From contig NZ_BAGL01000010.1 in NCBI RefSeq assembly GCF_000308875.1, positions 1 through 39,158 of the forward strand: a stretch of 39,158 nt of DNA, given 5' to 3'. Source of the stretch: Nocardia transvalensis NBRC 15921 (lineage in GTDB: Bacteria; Actinomycetota; Actinomycetes; Mycobacteriales; Mycobacteriaceae). The translations under genes and the position numbers were made by a program. The notes beneath the pieces were generated by a model that ran no database searches, was not told the DNA's origin, and saw only the letters and a list, made by a program, of their open reading frames with translations. Positions 15,232 to 24,495 of the stretch are shown here, piece by piece. Every line of letters begins with the position of its first letter. Position 1 is the first letter of the stretch.

Positions 15232-16413
15232 CTATTCGGCGTCGTCCTCGCGGGCCGCGGCGGCCGTGCGGCGGCGCTTGCGGGCCGACGTGGTGCGTTC
15301 GATGCGCGGATCCTCCTCCACCGCATACCGTTTCACGTACTCGCTGAAGAAGGCCTGCACCGTGGCGGTGGCGGGAATGGCCAGCAGGGCGCCCACCGCG
15401 CCGAGCAGCGCGCCGCCGGCCAGCACGGCCAGCAGCGCGACGGCGGCGTGCACGTCCACGGTGCGCTGGGTGATCCGCGGCTGTAACAGATAGTCCTGGA
15501 ACCACTGGTACACGATCGTGAACACCACGATCCACACCGCGTCGAGCGGCCGGATGGTCAGCGCCATCAGGATCGGCAGGACGCCCGCGATATAGGTGCC
15601 GACCGTCGGCACGAACGAGGCGATCACACCGAACCAGATGCCCAGCGCCACCGCGTTCGGCAGCCCGAGGATCGCCAGGAACGCCCCGTGCGCGACCGCG
15701 GAGATCACCGCGAGCAGCGCCCGCGAATACAGGTATCCGCCGGTCTTCTCGATCGCCAGATCCCACGCGTGCAGCACGGTGTCCTGGCGATCCGGCGGCA
15801 GCACCGAGCACAGCGTGCGGCGCAGCTTGGGCCCGTCCGCGGTCAGGTAGATGCTGAACAGCGCGATCGTCAGGAATTGGGCGAGGCCGCCCAGGATGGT
15901 GCTGGACACGCCCCACACATTGTTCGCGGCCCGCTCGGCGTAGCCGTTGATGACGTCGGAGTCGCGCAGCAGCCGGTCGGACAGGTCGTGCAGCGTGAAG
16001 TTCTGGTGGAACGTGCGATTGACCCAGCCGACCAGGTCGTCGATCAGCCGCGGCGCCTCGTCGACGAGCGTGCCGACGGTCTCCACCAGCAGCGTGACCA
16101 GCGCCGCGATGAACCCGACGACAGAGACGAAGACGAGCACGAACACCAGCCCGGTGGCCAGGCCGCGATGCATTCCCCGGCCCACCAGGCGCCCCACCGC
16201 CGGCTCCATCGCCAGCGAGACGAAGAACGCCACCAGCATGATGATCAGGATCCCGAGCAGCCGGTGGAAGGCCCAGCCCGCCAGCTCGAACAGCGCGAGG
16301 AAGACGAACGCCAGCACCATCGCGCGCGGGAGCCAGGCGGGCATCCGGGCACGGCTCCGCGCATCCGGGGTCGAGTCGCCGGGCTCGTCGGACGCGGGCG
16401 ATTGCGCGGCCAT
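15232..16413 (-). CDS. AI-2E/PerM family membrane permease
   Basis: A 393-residue protein with about seven or eight hydrophobic segments and the family layout: two N-terminal helices (LVFLALFELAGWAFHRLLGI region, then ILIIMLVAFFVSLAMEP), a long amphipathic soluble segment (VGTLVDEAPRLIDDLVGWVN and the RLLRDSDVINGY region), then the C-terminal helix bundle with ASFVPTVGTYIAGVLPILMA and YQWFQDYLLQPRI. The last 30 residues are basic and Ala-rich. Members export small molecules or ions; AI-2 transport is not implied for actinobacteria. ATG 16413 has GAGG just upstream. It lies 65 bases downstream of the nSTAND gene on the same strand. Confidence 0.88.
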   Translation of the reverse strand: MAAQSPASDEPGDSTPDARSRARMPAWLPRAMVLAFVFLALFELAGWAFHRLLGILIIMLVAFFVSLAMEPAVGRLVGRGMHRGLATGLVFVLVFVSVVGFIAALVTLLVETVGTLVDEAPRLIDDLVGWVNRTFHQNFTLHDLSDRLLRDSDVINGYAERAANNVWGVSSTILGGLAQFLTIALFSIYLTADGPKLRRTLCSVLPPDRQDTVLHAWDLAIEKTGGYLYSRALLAVISAVAHGAFLAILGLPNAVALGIWFGVIASFVPTVGTYIAGVLPILMALTIRPLDAVWIVVFTIVYQWFQDYLLQPRITQRTVDVHAAVALLAVLAGGALLGAVGALLAIPATATVQAFFSEYVKRYAVEEDPRIERTTSARKRRRTAAAAREDDAE

Positions 16414-16478
16414 GCCCTCAGTCTCGCCGATATGCGGGCAATTTCCTGGTTACGACGCGACCACGGGCCTGGGCCCGG

Positions 16479-18206
16479 CTAGCTCCTGATGAATTGTGAG
16501 GTACCTCGCGGGCGCATAGGGGTAGGGGTGGTGTCGTCGCCGCCCGGACGGCGCTCCGGTGTGGAGAGTTCGGCCCGAGCGCAGGCGCGCAGGAACTCCG
16601 TGGCAACCACGCTCAGCGTCGGCGTGGCGTGCCGGACGGCGGTGGTCAGCCGGATGCTGCGGTAGAGCAGTCCCGGATCGCGGTCGGCGGTATCCCATTC
16701 CGCGGCGTCGTCCTCGATGCGATGCCGCCACAGCAGCGCCGTGCGCTGGTCGCCGACCCAGCCCGCGAGGCGGTCCCAGCCGAGCAGGGCGTCGTGGACG
16801 AGCGTCGCGTGTTTGTAGTCGACGGCGATCAGCCTGTCGCATACCAGCCGGTCGACGAGTTGCGCTCCGGACGCGGTCTGGGCGGCGATGCGGCGCAGTT
16901 CCGCGCCCGGCAGCCGGCGCCGGGTGACGGTGCCGTCGCGGTGGACGGTGACCAGCGCCAGCAGTATCTGGCGCGCGTCGTTCCGCGCGTCGGCCGCCAG
17001 GCCCTCCCATGCCTCCTCGGCGAGGGTGTGGACCGTGCGCTCGAGGCCGCCGGACCGGCGGTAGTCGGCCGCGTCGATGCGGTCGTCGGTGTGGCAGGAC
17101 CACATCGAGTGCAGCGTGGCGTGCAGGACCGGCAGCGCACCGGGCTCGGCGTGCTGCCGGTCGACGGTGTACCGCGGCGTGTCGAGCACGGTCAGCAGCA
17201 GCTCCACGACTCCCGGGTCGACCGTCACCCCGCGGGTGCGCGGCGGGCCGACGATCGCCGTCCCCAGTTCCTGGCGGGTCATCGGGTTCAGCGTGAAGCT
17301 GTTGTGCTGCAACGCGTGTGCGAGCCAGGGATACTGCGCGCAGTCGGGCAGGCGGTCGGACCGCACGGTGAGGACGACCGAACCCGCCGCGCACAGCTGC
17401 TTCAGCGAGATCAGGAAGTCCTCGCGCGCGGCGGGTTCCACGCCGGAATCGAACAGCCGCTCGAACTGGTCGACGACGAGCAGGGGCCGGCGCGCCGGGC
17501 GCTCCCGCCCGGAACTCTCCCGCAAGGCGGCGAAATCCGTTTCGCTGCTGGTGATCTGGCGCAGGACGCCGGCCGGGTCGGGGCTCAGCGTCACCGTCGT
17601 GATCGCCCACCGCTCGGTCTCGGCGGCGAGTACCGGCAGGACACCGGCGTGCAGCAGCGACGATTTGCCGATGCCGGACGCGCCGGTCAGCACGACCACG
17701 TCGGCGGACCGGTGCGGGCTCGCCGAGGCCCGCACCAGCTCCAGCAGCGCGGCCAGCGCGCGCTGGCGGCCGAAGAAGATGCCCTCGTGCTCCTGCGCGT
17801 ACGGGCCTTCCGGATACAGCCGCGCGGCGGAAGCGGCGGGCTGGCCGAGCGGCGCGTTGCGGGCGGCCGACCACAGCGAGCGCCAAGCGCGCAGATTCAC
17901 CGTCTCGCTGGGTGTTCCGGCGCGGCGGCGGGCCCGCGCGCTCAGCACGTGCAGCACCGGAAGCAGCGATTCGAATTTGGCGGGCACGTTGCGACCGCTC
18001 ATCCAGTCGCTGATGCGCTGCGCCGAGGCCAGGGCGGACCTCCCCTTGTGCCCTATCTCCTCGGCCCGCTGCTGTGCCAGCATGGCCACATTCCGCAACG
18101 ACGGCGCGCCCGCGGCGCGATGCAGCGCCGACAGCCTGCTCGCGAATTCCTGGCGTGCCGATTTCGCGTGATTCGAGTGGTGGACACTCGTGATTACCGG
18201 CTTCAT
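16479..18206 (-). CDS. HTH-nSTAND NTPase without sensor repeats
   Basis: A 575-residue protein. Residues 15-95 form an XRE-like helix-turn-helix region with AQRISDWMSGRNVPAKFESL. After a linker, EGIFFGRQRALAALLE (141-156) opens an nSTAND1-type P-loop domain: Walker A GASGIGKSS (175-183) and Walker B LLVVDQFERLF (242-252). A winged-helix part follows, ending in VHDALLGWDRLAGWV (470-484), the equivalent of the HEALLRxWPRL motif. Related actinobacterial proteins then run into a membrane segment and WD40 repeats and exceed 1,000 residues. This one stops about 40 residues after TEFLRACARAE, where those repeats would start. A signal-responsive switch or defence role is inferred only. The ATG at 18206 has GGGGGGAG 4 bases upstream. 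Confidence 0.85.
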   Translation of the reverse strand: MKPVITSVHHSNHAKSARQEFASRLSALHRAAGAPSLRNVAMLAQQRAEEIGHKGRSALASAQRISDWMSGRNVPAKFESLLPVLHVLSARARRRAGTPSETVNLRAWRSLWSAARNAPLGQPAASAARLYPEGPYAQEHEGIFFGRQRALAALLELVRASASPHRSADVVVLTGASGIGKSSLLHAGVLPVLAAETERWAITTVTLSPDPAGVLRQITSSETDFAALRESSGRERPARRPLLVVDQFERLFDSGVEPAAREDFLISLKQLCAAGSVVLTVRSDRLPDCAQYPWLAHALQHNSFTLNPMTRQELGTAIVGPPRTRGVTVDPGVVELLLTVLDTPRYTVDRQHAEPGALPVLHATLHSMWSCHTDDRIDAADYRRSGGLERTVHTLAEEAWEGLAADARNDARQILLALVTVHRDGTVTRRRLPGAELRRIAAQTASGAQLVDRLVCDRLIAVDYKHATLVHDALLGWDRLAGWVGDQRTALLWRHRIEDDAAEWDTADRDPGLLYRSIRLTTAVRHATPTLSVVATEFLRACARAELSTPERRPGGDDTTPTPMRPRGTSQFIRS

Positions 18207-18550
18207 GTACTCCCCCCGAGAACGATTTCACACCGACCGGACGTCCCCCGGACGATCGGTCACTGATCTCTTACAACAGGTTTAGACGGAGATGCTCCCT
18301 GATCAGTTCCGTAGCCGACCGGTATTTTTCGCACGGCATGCCCCGAGATCCAGGGGCCCGATCGCCGCGCCCACCGCGAACTGCGCGAATCCCGCTGGCC
18401 ACCGCCGCAGTTCGCGACCGCACACGGCGAGCGCATTGTGTCCGGACCGTACGCTCGCGGTGGTCGGATGAGCTGGGAACACGTACGGGAACGGCCGATT
18501 CGGTTGGTGTGGGCGTGCCGTCCCGGCTATAGCGGGAGGGCCGCAGACGA
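18207..18550. other. Intergenic region upstream of the nSTAND gene
   Basis: About 340 bases with no convincing gene. It holds an 11-bp inverted repeat at 18375-18416. No confident -35/-10 pair was found. A 64-codon plus-strand frame at 18338-18532 is Arg/Pro-rich and has no ribosome site. Confidence 0.5.
18375..18416. repeat. Inverted repeat upstream of the nSTAND gene
   Basis: CGCGAACTGCG (18375-18385) and CGCAGTTCGCG (18406-18416) form a perfect 11-bp inverted repeat with a 20-base spacer. It lies about 170 bases before the nSTAND start codon and could be an operator or an RNA hairpin. Confidence 0.5.
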
Positions 18551-18585
18551 CGAAACCCGCTTCCGGTGTGCGGAAGCGGGTTTCG
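18551..18585. terminator. Hairpin terminator after gltA2
   Basis: CGAAACCCGCTTCCG (18551-18565) and CGGAAGCGGGTTTCG (18571-18585) form a perfect 15-bp stem with a GTGTG loop, 19 bases past the gltA2 stop. The minus-strand copy ends in GGGTTTCGTCGT, a short U-rich tail. Confidence 0.85.
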
Positions 18586-18604
18586 AGTACGCGGGGAATG
18601 CCGT

Positions 18605-19918
<1,314 letters not shown>

Positions 19919-20104
19919 GGAAGGATCCCTCTCAGGCTAGAGCCGTAGGCACCGGGTGCGGTCGGCGTCCGATGCGCCTGCCTCAACGCTAGCCGCTGTG
20001 CGGTGGGTGTGATTAGCGAGGGTCTCCGTTAACTACCTCACGGTCACTTGCTCACGAGGAGAGCCGGACCAGGGGTCCGTGGTAGTGGCGCGGCGTGTGC
20101 TGAC

Positions 20105-20140
20105 GCGATCGCGCGGTCACGGCCGTGGTCGCGCGATCGC
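20105..20140. terminator. Long GC hairpin after the MFS exporter gene
   Basis: GCGATCGCGCG (20105-20115) and CGCGCGATCGC (20130-20140) form an 11-bp stem, and the loop contains its own palindrome CACGGCCGTG (20118-20127). It lies 30 bases past the stop of the minus-strand MFS gene and in the upstream region of gltA2. The rest of 19919-20170 shows only a weak gltA2 -10 box. Confidence 0.65.
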
Positions 20141-20170
20141 CGCAGGCCGGGTGCTTGTCTACCGGCCGGA

Positions 20171-21454
20171 TCAGGGCACCGGAACCTCGGCGTGGGCGCG
20201 CGCGACGCGGTAGCGTACGAAGGCCGGGAACACGCCGGCGGCGATCAGTACCCCTATCACCACCAGGACGCCGCCGCCCGCCGCGGCTACCGCAGTACCC
20301 AGTGCGGCGGCCGCGAAACCGTGGGCAACATCACCGATGCGCGGCCCGCCCGCCACCACCACGATGAACACGCCCTGCAGCCGCCCGCGCATCTCGTCGG
20401 TCGCGACCTGCTGCAGCATCGTGGTCCGCAGCGCCGCGGAGAACATGTCGACCGCGCCGCCGAAGGCCAAGCAGGCCAGGGCGATCCACAGTCCGGCCCG
20501 GACACTCAGGCCGTGCCCGGTGGCGCCGACGGCCACCCCGAAGCCGACCATCGCCAGCCCCCACAGCACGATGCACGCCACCACGGCCCGGCCCTGCCGT
20601 CGCACATGGGTCAGCCACCCCGAGAACACCCCGCCCGCCACCGCGCCCGCCGAGATCGCCGCGAACAACAGGCCCAGCGCGACGCCGCCGGCGGCCGGAT
20701 CGCCGAAACTGTCCCGCGCGATCTGCGGGAACAGCGCCCGCGGCATGCCGAACACCATGGCGATGATGTCGACCACGAAGGAGGCGAGCAGGATTCGCTG
20801 GGTCGCCAGATAGGTGAAGCCCTCGACCACCGTGCGCAGCCCCGCCCGGCGCTGTCCGCCGGTCGGCGGGACGGCCGGCAGTCGCCACACCGCCCACAGC
20901 GTCGCCAGCAGGGCCACCGCGTCCAGCAGATACAGCATCGACAGCCCGGTCAGCGGGATCAGCGCCCCGGCCATGACCGGCCCGGCGATGGCGCCGAACT
21001 GCATCACCGTCATATTGAGCGAATTGGCGGCGGGCAGCAGTTCGGCGGGCAGCAGCCGGGGGATGATCGCGGCGCGGGTGGGCTGGTTCACCGCGAAGAA
21101 GGCCTGCTGGACGGCGAACAGGCCCAGCACGATCCACACGTTGTTCAGCCCGGCCGCGGCCTGCGCCCAGAACGCGAGGGCGGTGAGCCCGGTGCCGGAA
21201 CTGGTGATCAGCAACAGCTTTCGCCGATCCATCACATCGGCCAGCGCGCCGCCCCACAGTCCGAACGCGACCAGCGGCACCAGGCCGAACAGCCCCGCCA
21301 GGCCGACATAGCCGGAGCTGCCGGTGATCTGGAAGATCTGCTGCGGCACCGCGACCACCGACAGCTGCGCGCCGATCATCGTGACGATGCCGGTCGTCCA
21401 CAGCCTGCGGTAGTCGGTGTTGCGGAGGGGCGCGGTGTCCGCGAGGAGCTTCAC
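20171..21454 (-). CDS. MFS exporter, EntS-like (MFS_3)
   Basis: A 427-residue protein with about 12 hydrophobic segments. The start MKLLADTAPLRNTDYRRLWT is typical of the EntS/MFS_3 group, as are the loop GGALADVMDRRKLLL and QPTRAAIIPRLLPAELLPAA after helix 4. Members export siderophores, drugs or other small molecules; no siderophore genes lie nearby, so the substrate is open. It is on the same strand as pdxH upstream (88-base gap) and gltA2 downstream, but a strong hairpin separates it from gltA2. ATG 21454 is the only sensible start. Confidence 0.85.
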   Translation of the reverse strand: MKLLADTAPLRNTDYRRLWTTGIVTMIGAQLSVVAVPQQIFQITGSSGYVGLAGLFGLVPLVAFGLWGGALADVMDRRKLLLITSSGTGLTALAFWAQAAAGLNNVWIVLGLFAVQQAFFAVNQPTRAAIIPRLLPAELLPAANSLNMTVMQFGAIAGPVMAGALIPLTGLSMLYLLDAVALLATLWAVWRLPAVPPTGGQRRAGLRTVVEGFTYLATQRILLASFVVDIIAMVFGMPRALFPQIARDSFGDPAAGGVALGLLFAAISAGAVAGGVFSGWLTHVRRQGRAVVACIVLWGLAMVGFGVAVGATGHGLSVRAGLWIALACLAFGGAVDMFSAALRTTMLQQVATDEMRGRLQGVFIVVVAGGPRIGDVAHGFAAAALGTAVAAAGGGVLVVIGVLIAAGVFPAFVRYRVARAHAEVPVP

Positions 21455-21542
21455 CGACGGAAGGTTAGCGGGGCGGACCAGTGCATGGTCACCGATTTTC
21501 GGTGAGTCATCCCATGATTACAAGACTTGCGGGAGCGACGGT

Positions 21543-22286
21543 TCAGGGTTGCAGCCGCTCGATCTTCATGGCCGCCGCGTTCGTGCCGCCGGCGTCCAGG
21601 CTCACCCGGATCCGGTTGTGCAACCGGCTGCGCCGCCCCTGCCAGAATTCGACCTGCTCGGGCTGCAGCAGATATCCGCCCCAGTTCGCCGGCACCGGAA
21701 TCTGCTCGACGCCCTCGAACCGGGCCGTCACATCGGTGAGCGCTCTATCCAGTTCCGCGCGCGAGGCCACCGTCCGCGACTGCTGCGAGGCCCAGGCCCC
21801 CAGCTGCGAATTGCGGGGCCGCGACCGCCAGTAGACGGATGTCACCTCGGGAGCCACCGGCGCGACCGGGCCGCGCAGCGTGACCTGGCGTCCGAGCGCG
21901 GGCCAGGCGAAGGTGATCGACGCGTAGGGGACCGCCGAGAGCTGGTTGCCCTTGTTGGAGTCGTAATTCGTGTAGAAAGTCACACCTTCGCCCGACAACC
22001 CCTTACACAGCACCGTGCGGGAGGCCGGCCGCGGGCCCGCGTCGGTGAGTTCCACGGTGGCCAGAACCATCGCGTTCGGCTCGGCGATCCCGGCGCGCGT
22101 GGCCTGTTCTATCCAGATCCGGAGCAGCGGTTCCCAGCCCTCGACCAGCCATGATTCGTCCAGATCCGGGTCGCCGCCGTATTCGGCGCGCATCGCGGCG
22201 ATATCGAGGTGCGCCCGCAGCGCCGGGTCTATTCCGGCCGCCTCGGGCCGCTCCGCCGACCCAGGTGAATTCTGCTCGTCGCGCAT
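21543..22286 (-). CDS. pdxH: Pyridoxamine/pyridoxine 5'-phosphate oxidase
   Basis: A 247-residue enzyme that oxidises PNP or PMP to pyridoxal 5'-phosphate using FMN. The signature blocks are present in order: [23 protein letters not shown] (usual FYTNxxSRKG; Asn replaces Arg), [22 protein letters not shown], and the C-terminal [20 protein letters not shown] with RLHNRIRV. The N-terminal 30 residues are a variable extension. TAACGT (22299-22294) ends seven bases before the ATG, and TTAGTC 17 bases further up gives a fair leaderless promoter. It is divergent from citA, and its PLP product serves SerC encoded nearby. Confidence 0.95.
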   Translation of the reverse strand: MRDEQNSPGSAERPEAAGIDPALRAHLDIAAMRAEYGGDPDLDESWLVEGWEPLLRIWIEQATRAGIAEPNAMVLATVELTDAGPRPASRTVLCKGLSGEGVTFYTNYDSNKGNQLSAVPYASITFAWPALGRQVTLRGPVAPVAPEVTSVYWRSRPRNSQLGAWASQQSRTVASRAELDRALTDVTARFEGVEQIPVPANWGGYLLQPEQVEFWQGRRSRLHNRIRVSLDAGGTNAAAMKIERLQP

Positions 22287-22293
22287 GGACCAG

Positions 22294-22322
22294 ACGTTAC
22301 TCCGCAGTAGTAGGAGGACTAA
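22294..22322 (-). promoter_or_regulatory. Leaderless pdxH promoter
   Basis: TTAGTC (22322-22317), a 17-base spacer and TAACGT (22299-22294), then seven bases to the pdxH ATG. It overlaps the proposed citA promoter on the other strand. Confidence 0.45.
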
Positions 22323-22325
22323 GGT
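22297..22325 (+). promoter_or_regulatory. citA: Possible citA promoter
   Basis: TTACTC (22297-22302), 17 bases, TAAGGT (22320-22325). It would give a leader of about 125 bases before citA. The match is modest, and overlap with the pdxH promoter means the two would compete. Confidence 0.3.
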
Positions 22326-22456
22326 TCTTACTGATCGACGCGCGCGTCCTGCTCGTCAGCCCGCGCCACCGCGCGCCGCGCCGGACGAGCGTCGATCCGA
22401 ACGGAGCGTGGCCGCCCGCTGATCGTGCGGCCCGATTTTGCAAGGAGCGTCACACC

Positions 22457-23593
22457 ATGACTGCCAGCGCTGCGGCCCCCGCCGTACCCACCGATTTCGT
22501 CAGCGGCCTGGAAGGCGTCGTGGCCTTCACCACCGACATCGCCGAGCCGGACAAGGACGGTGGCGCCCTGCGCTACCGGGGCGTCGACATCGAGGATCTG
22601 GTCTCGAACCACGTGACCTTCGGGGATGTCTGGGCGTTGCTGGTCGACGGCGAATTCGGCCGTGGTCTACCGCCCGCCGAGCCGTTCCCGCTGCCGGTGC
22701 ACACCGGTGACGTCCGCGTCGACGTGCAGGCCGGTCTGGCCATGCTCGCGCCGATCTGGGGTTACCAGCCGCTACTCGACATCGACGACGACACCGCGCG
22801 GGAGAATCTGGCGCGGGCATCGGTGATGGCGCTGTCGTATGTGGCGCAGTCCGCCCGCGGCATCTACCAGCCCGCGGTGCCGCAGAAGAAGATCGACGAG
22901 TGCGACACCATCACCGAGCGGTTCATGGTCCGGTGGAAGGGTGATCCGGATCCGCGGCACATCGAGGCCATCGACGCCTACTGGGTGTCGGCCGCCGAGC
23001 ACGGTATGAACGCCTCCACCTTCACCTCCCGGGTCATCGCGTCCACGGGCGCCGACGTGGCGGCCTGCCTGTCCGGTGCGATCGGCGCGATGTCCGGCCC
23101 GCTGCACGGCGGCGCCCCGGCGCGCGTGCTGCCGATGATCGAGGCGGTCGAGCAGTCCGGTGACGCGCGGACGCTGGTCAAGGGCATCCTGGACCGCAAG
23201 GAGAAGCTGATGGGCTTCGGCCACCGGGTGTACCGGGCCGAGGACCCGCGGGCCCGGGTGCTGCGCGCTACGGCCCAGCGGCTCGACGCCCCGCGCTTCG
23301 AGGTGGCCGCGGCGCTGGAGCAGGCCGCCCTCGCCGAACTGCGCGAGCGCCGCCCCGACCGCGCCATCGAGACCAATGTCGAGTTCTGGGCCGCGGTGAT
23401 CCTGGACTTCGCCGAGGTTCCGGCGCACATGATGCCGGCCATGTTCACCTGCGGCCGCACGGCCGGCTGGTGCGCGCACATCCTGGAGCAGAAGCAGCTG
23501 GGCAAGCTGGTCCGGCCGGCCGCCATCTACACCGGTCCCGCCCCGCGCACGCCGGAGTCGGTCGTGGGCTGGGAGAACGTGGTCCACAAGTAG
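22457..23593 (+). CDS. citA: Second citrate synthase, CitA type
   Basis: A 378-residue citrate synthase of the shorter CitA group (M. tuberculosis Rv0889c). Motifs: His182 in EHGMNASTFTSRV, His217 in SGPLHGGAPARVLPMIE, His256 in LMGFGHRVYRAEDPRA, and NVEFWAAVILDFAEVPAHM, where Glu309 stands in the place of the catalytic Asp of GltA2. This Glu is shared with the M. tuberculosis CitA sequence as I recall it. The end, MFTCGRTAGWCAHILEQKQ, is a strong family block. AAGGAG (22442-22447) lies 9 bases before ATG 22457. Together with GltA2 it gives the cell two citrate synthases; whether CitA works on acetyl-CoA or also on propionyl-CoA is not decided by the sequence. Confidence 0.95.
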   Translation: MTASAAAPAVPTDFVSGLEGVVAFTTDIAEPDKDGGALRYRGVDIEDLVSNHVTFGDVWALLVDGEFGRGLPPAEPFPLPVHTGDVRVDVQAGLAMLAPIWGYQPLLDIDDDTARENLARASVMALSYVAQSARGIYQPAVPQKKIDECDTITERFMVRWKGDPDPRHIEAIDAYWVSAAEHGMNASTFTSRVIASTGADVAACLSGAIGAMSGPLHGGAPARVLPMIEAVEQSGDARTLVKGILDRKEKLMGFGHRVYRAEDPRARVLRATAQRLDAPRFEVAAALEQAALAELRERRPDRAIETNVEFWAAVILDFAEVPAHMMPAMFTCGRTAGWCAHILEQKQLGKLVRPAAIYTGPAPRTPESVVGWENVVHK

Positions 23594-23616
23594 TTTCGGG
23601 CGCGGGGGCCGTCGCG

Positions 23617-23622
23617 TAGCAT
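23617..23622 (+). promoter_or_regulatory. -10 element of a leaderless promoter for the deacetylase gene
   Basis: TAGCAT is followed by seven bases (GCCTCGA) and GTG 23630. It overlaps the alternative ATG at 23621, which argues against that start. It lies 23 bases past the citA stop. Confidence 0.4.
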
Positions 23623-23629
23623 GCCTCGA

Positions 23630-24493
23630 GTGTTCGATGGAGAGCTCTCGCGGCGGCGGCTGATGGTGACCGGCGCGGCGGTCGTAGCCGGTCTCGCGAC
23701 TACGAGTTGTGGTGCGGCGCAAGGTAATTCGTCCGTCCAGCCGGCGTCCGCCGGACCCAAGCAGGGATTGCCCCCGGCGGGGGTGGCGCCGCAGCAGGGG
23801 CCCGCGCCTGCGGCGGTGGCCGCGCGCTACGCGGGGCGGCAGCCCACCCAGTGGGGGATGGACCTGCCCGGAATCGTCACCTCCGTACCGGGTGACGGTA
23901 AGCGGATGGCGCTGACCTTCGACGCCTGTGGTGGGAACGGCAACAACGAGATCAACCAGGAGCTGGTGGATTTCCTCGTCTCGCAGCGCATTCCGGCGAC
24001 GCTGTTCCTCAACAAGCGCTGGATCGACGCCGATCCCGGCCGGGCGGCGCGGCTGGCGGCCAACCCGCTGTTCGAACTCGCCAATCACGGCACCCGGCAC
24101 TGCCCGCTGTCGGTGAACGGGCATGCCGCCTACGGGATCGCGGGCACCGATTCGCCGCAGCAGGCCGTCGACGAGGTGTGGGGCAACCACGACACCCTGA
24201 CCAAGCTGCTGGGCCACCCGCCGCGGTTCTTCCGCACCGGCACCGCCCACTACGACGACGTCGCGGTCGCCATCGTGCGCGAATTGGGCGAGCAGCCGGT
24301 CGGATTCAGCGTCAACGCCGACGCCGGCGCCACCTACTCGGCCGCGCAGGTGGAGAAGGCCATGGGCCAGGTGAGCCCGGGCGCCATCTCGATCGCCCAC
24401 ATGCACCGCCCGAAATCCGGTACGGCCGCGGGGATGTCGGCGGTGCTCCCCCGCCTGCGCGCCCAGGGTTATGAATTTGTGAAGCTGCCGTAG
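23630..24493 (+). CDS. Secreted polysaccharide deacetylase (NodB-like), probable Tat lipoprotein
   Basis: A 287-residue protein. The start has a twin-arginine signal (SRRRLMVTGAAVVAGLATTSC) with a possible lipid-modified Cys27, then a Pro/Gly/Gln-rich linker (30-70) and a NodB domain. Motif 1 is TFDACGG (96-102), where classical enzymes have TFDDG: Asp98 is kept but the second Asp is replaced by Ala. Motif 2, HGTRH (153-157), gives the two metal-binding His. RTGTAHYDD replaces the usual RxPxG. Family members remove acetyl groups from sugars of peptidoglycan or other wall glycans. GTG 23630 is preferred because of the leaderless -10; ATG 23621 would add three residues. It is followed at once by the long hairpin-repeat element. 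Confidence 0.82.
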   Translation: MFDGELSRRRLMVTGAAVVAGLATTSCGAAQGNSSVQPASAGPKQGLPPAGVAPQQGPAPAAVAARYAGRQPTQWGMDLPGIVTSVPGDGKRMALTFDACGGNGNNEINQELVDFLVSQRIPATLFLNKRWIDADPGRAARLAANPLFELANHGTRHCPLSVNGHAAYGIAGTDSPQQAVDEVWGNHDTLTKLLGHPPRFFRTGTAHYDDVAVAIVRELGEQPVGFSVNADAGATYSAAQVEKAMGQVSPGAISIAHMHRPKSGTAAGMSAVLPRLRAQGYEFVKLP

Positions 24494-24495
24494 GA

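Noticed and set aside
16464..16477. CGGGCC/GGCCCG hairpin just after the nSTAND stop as a terminator
   Set aside because: The loop would be only two bases and GC palindromes this short are expected by chance here.
18338..18532. Small plus-strand frame upstream of the nSTAND gene
   Set aside because: Arg/Pro-rich, no ribosome site, no recognisable feature, and it overlaps the inverted repeat.
20001..20060. TGTGATTAGCGA near gltA2 as a possible second CRP site
   Set aside because: The second half-site TCACA is missing at the right spacing.
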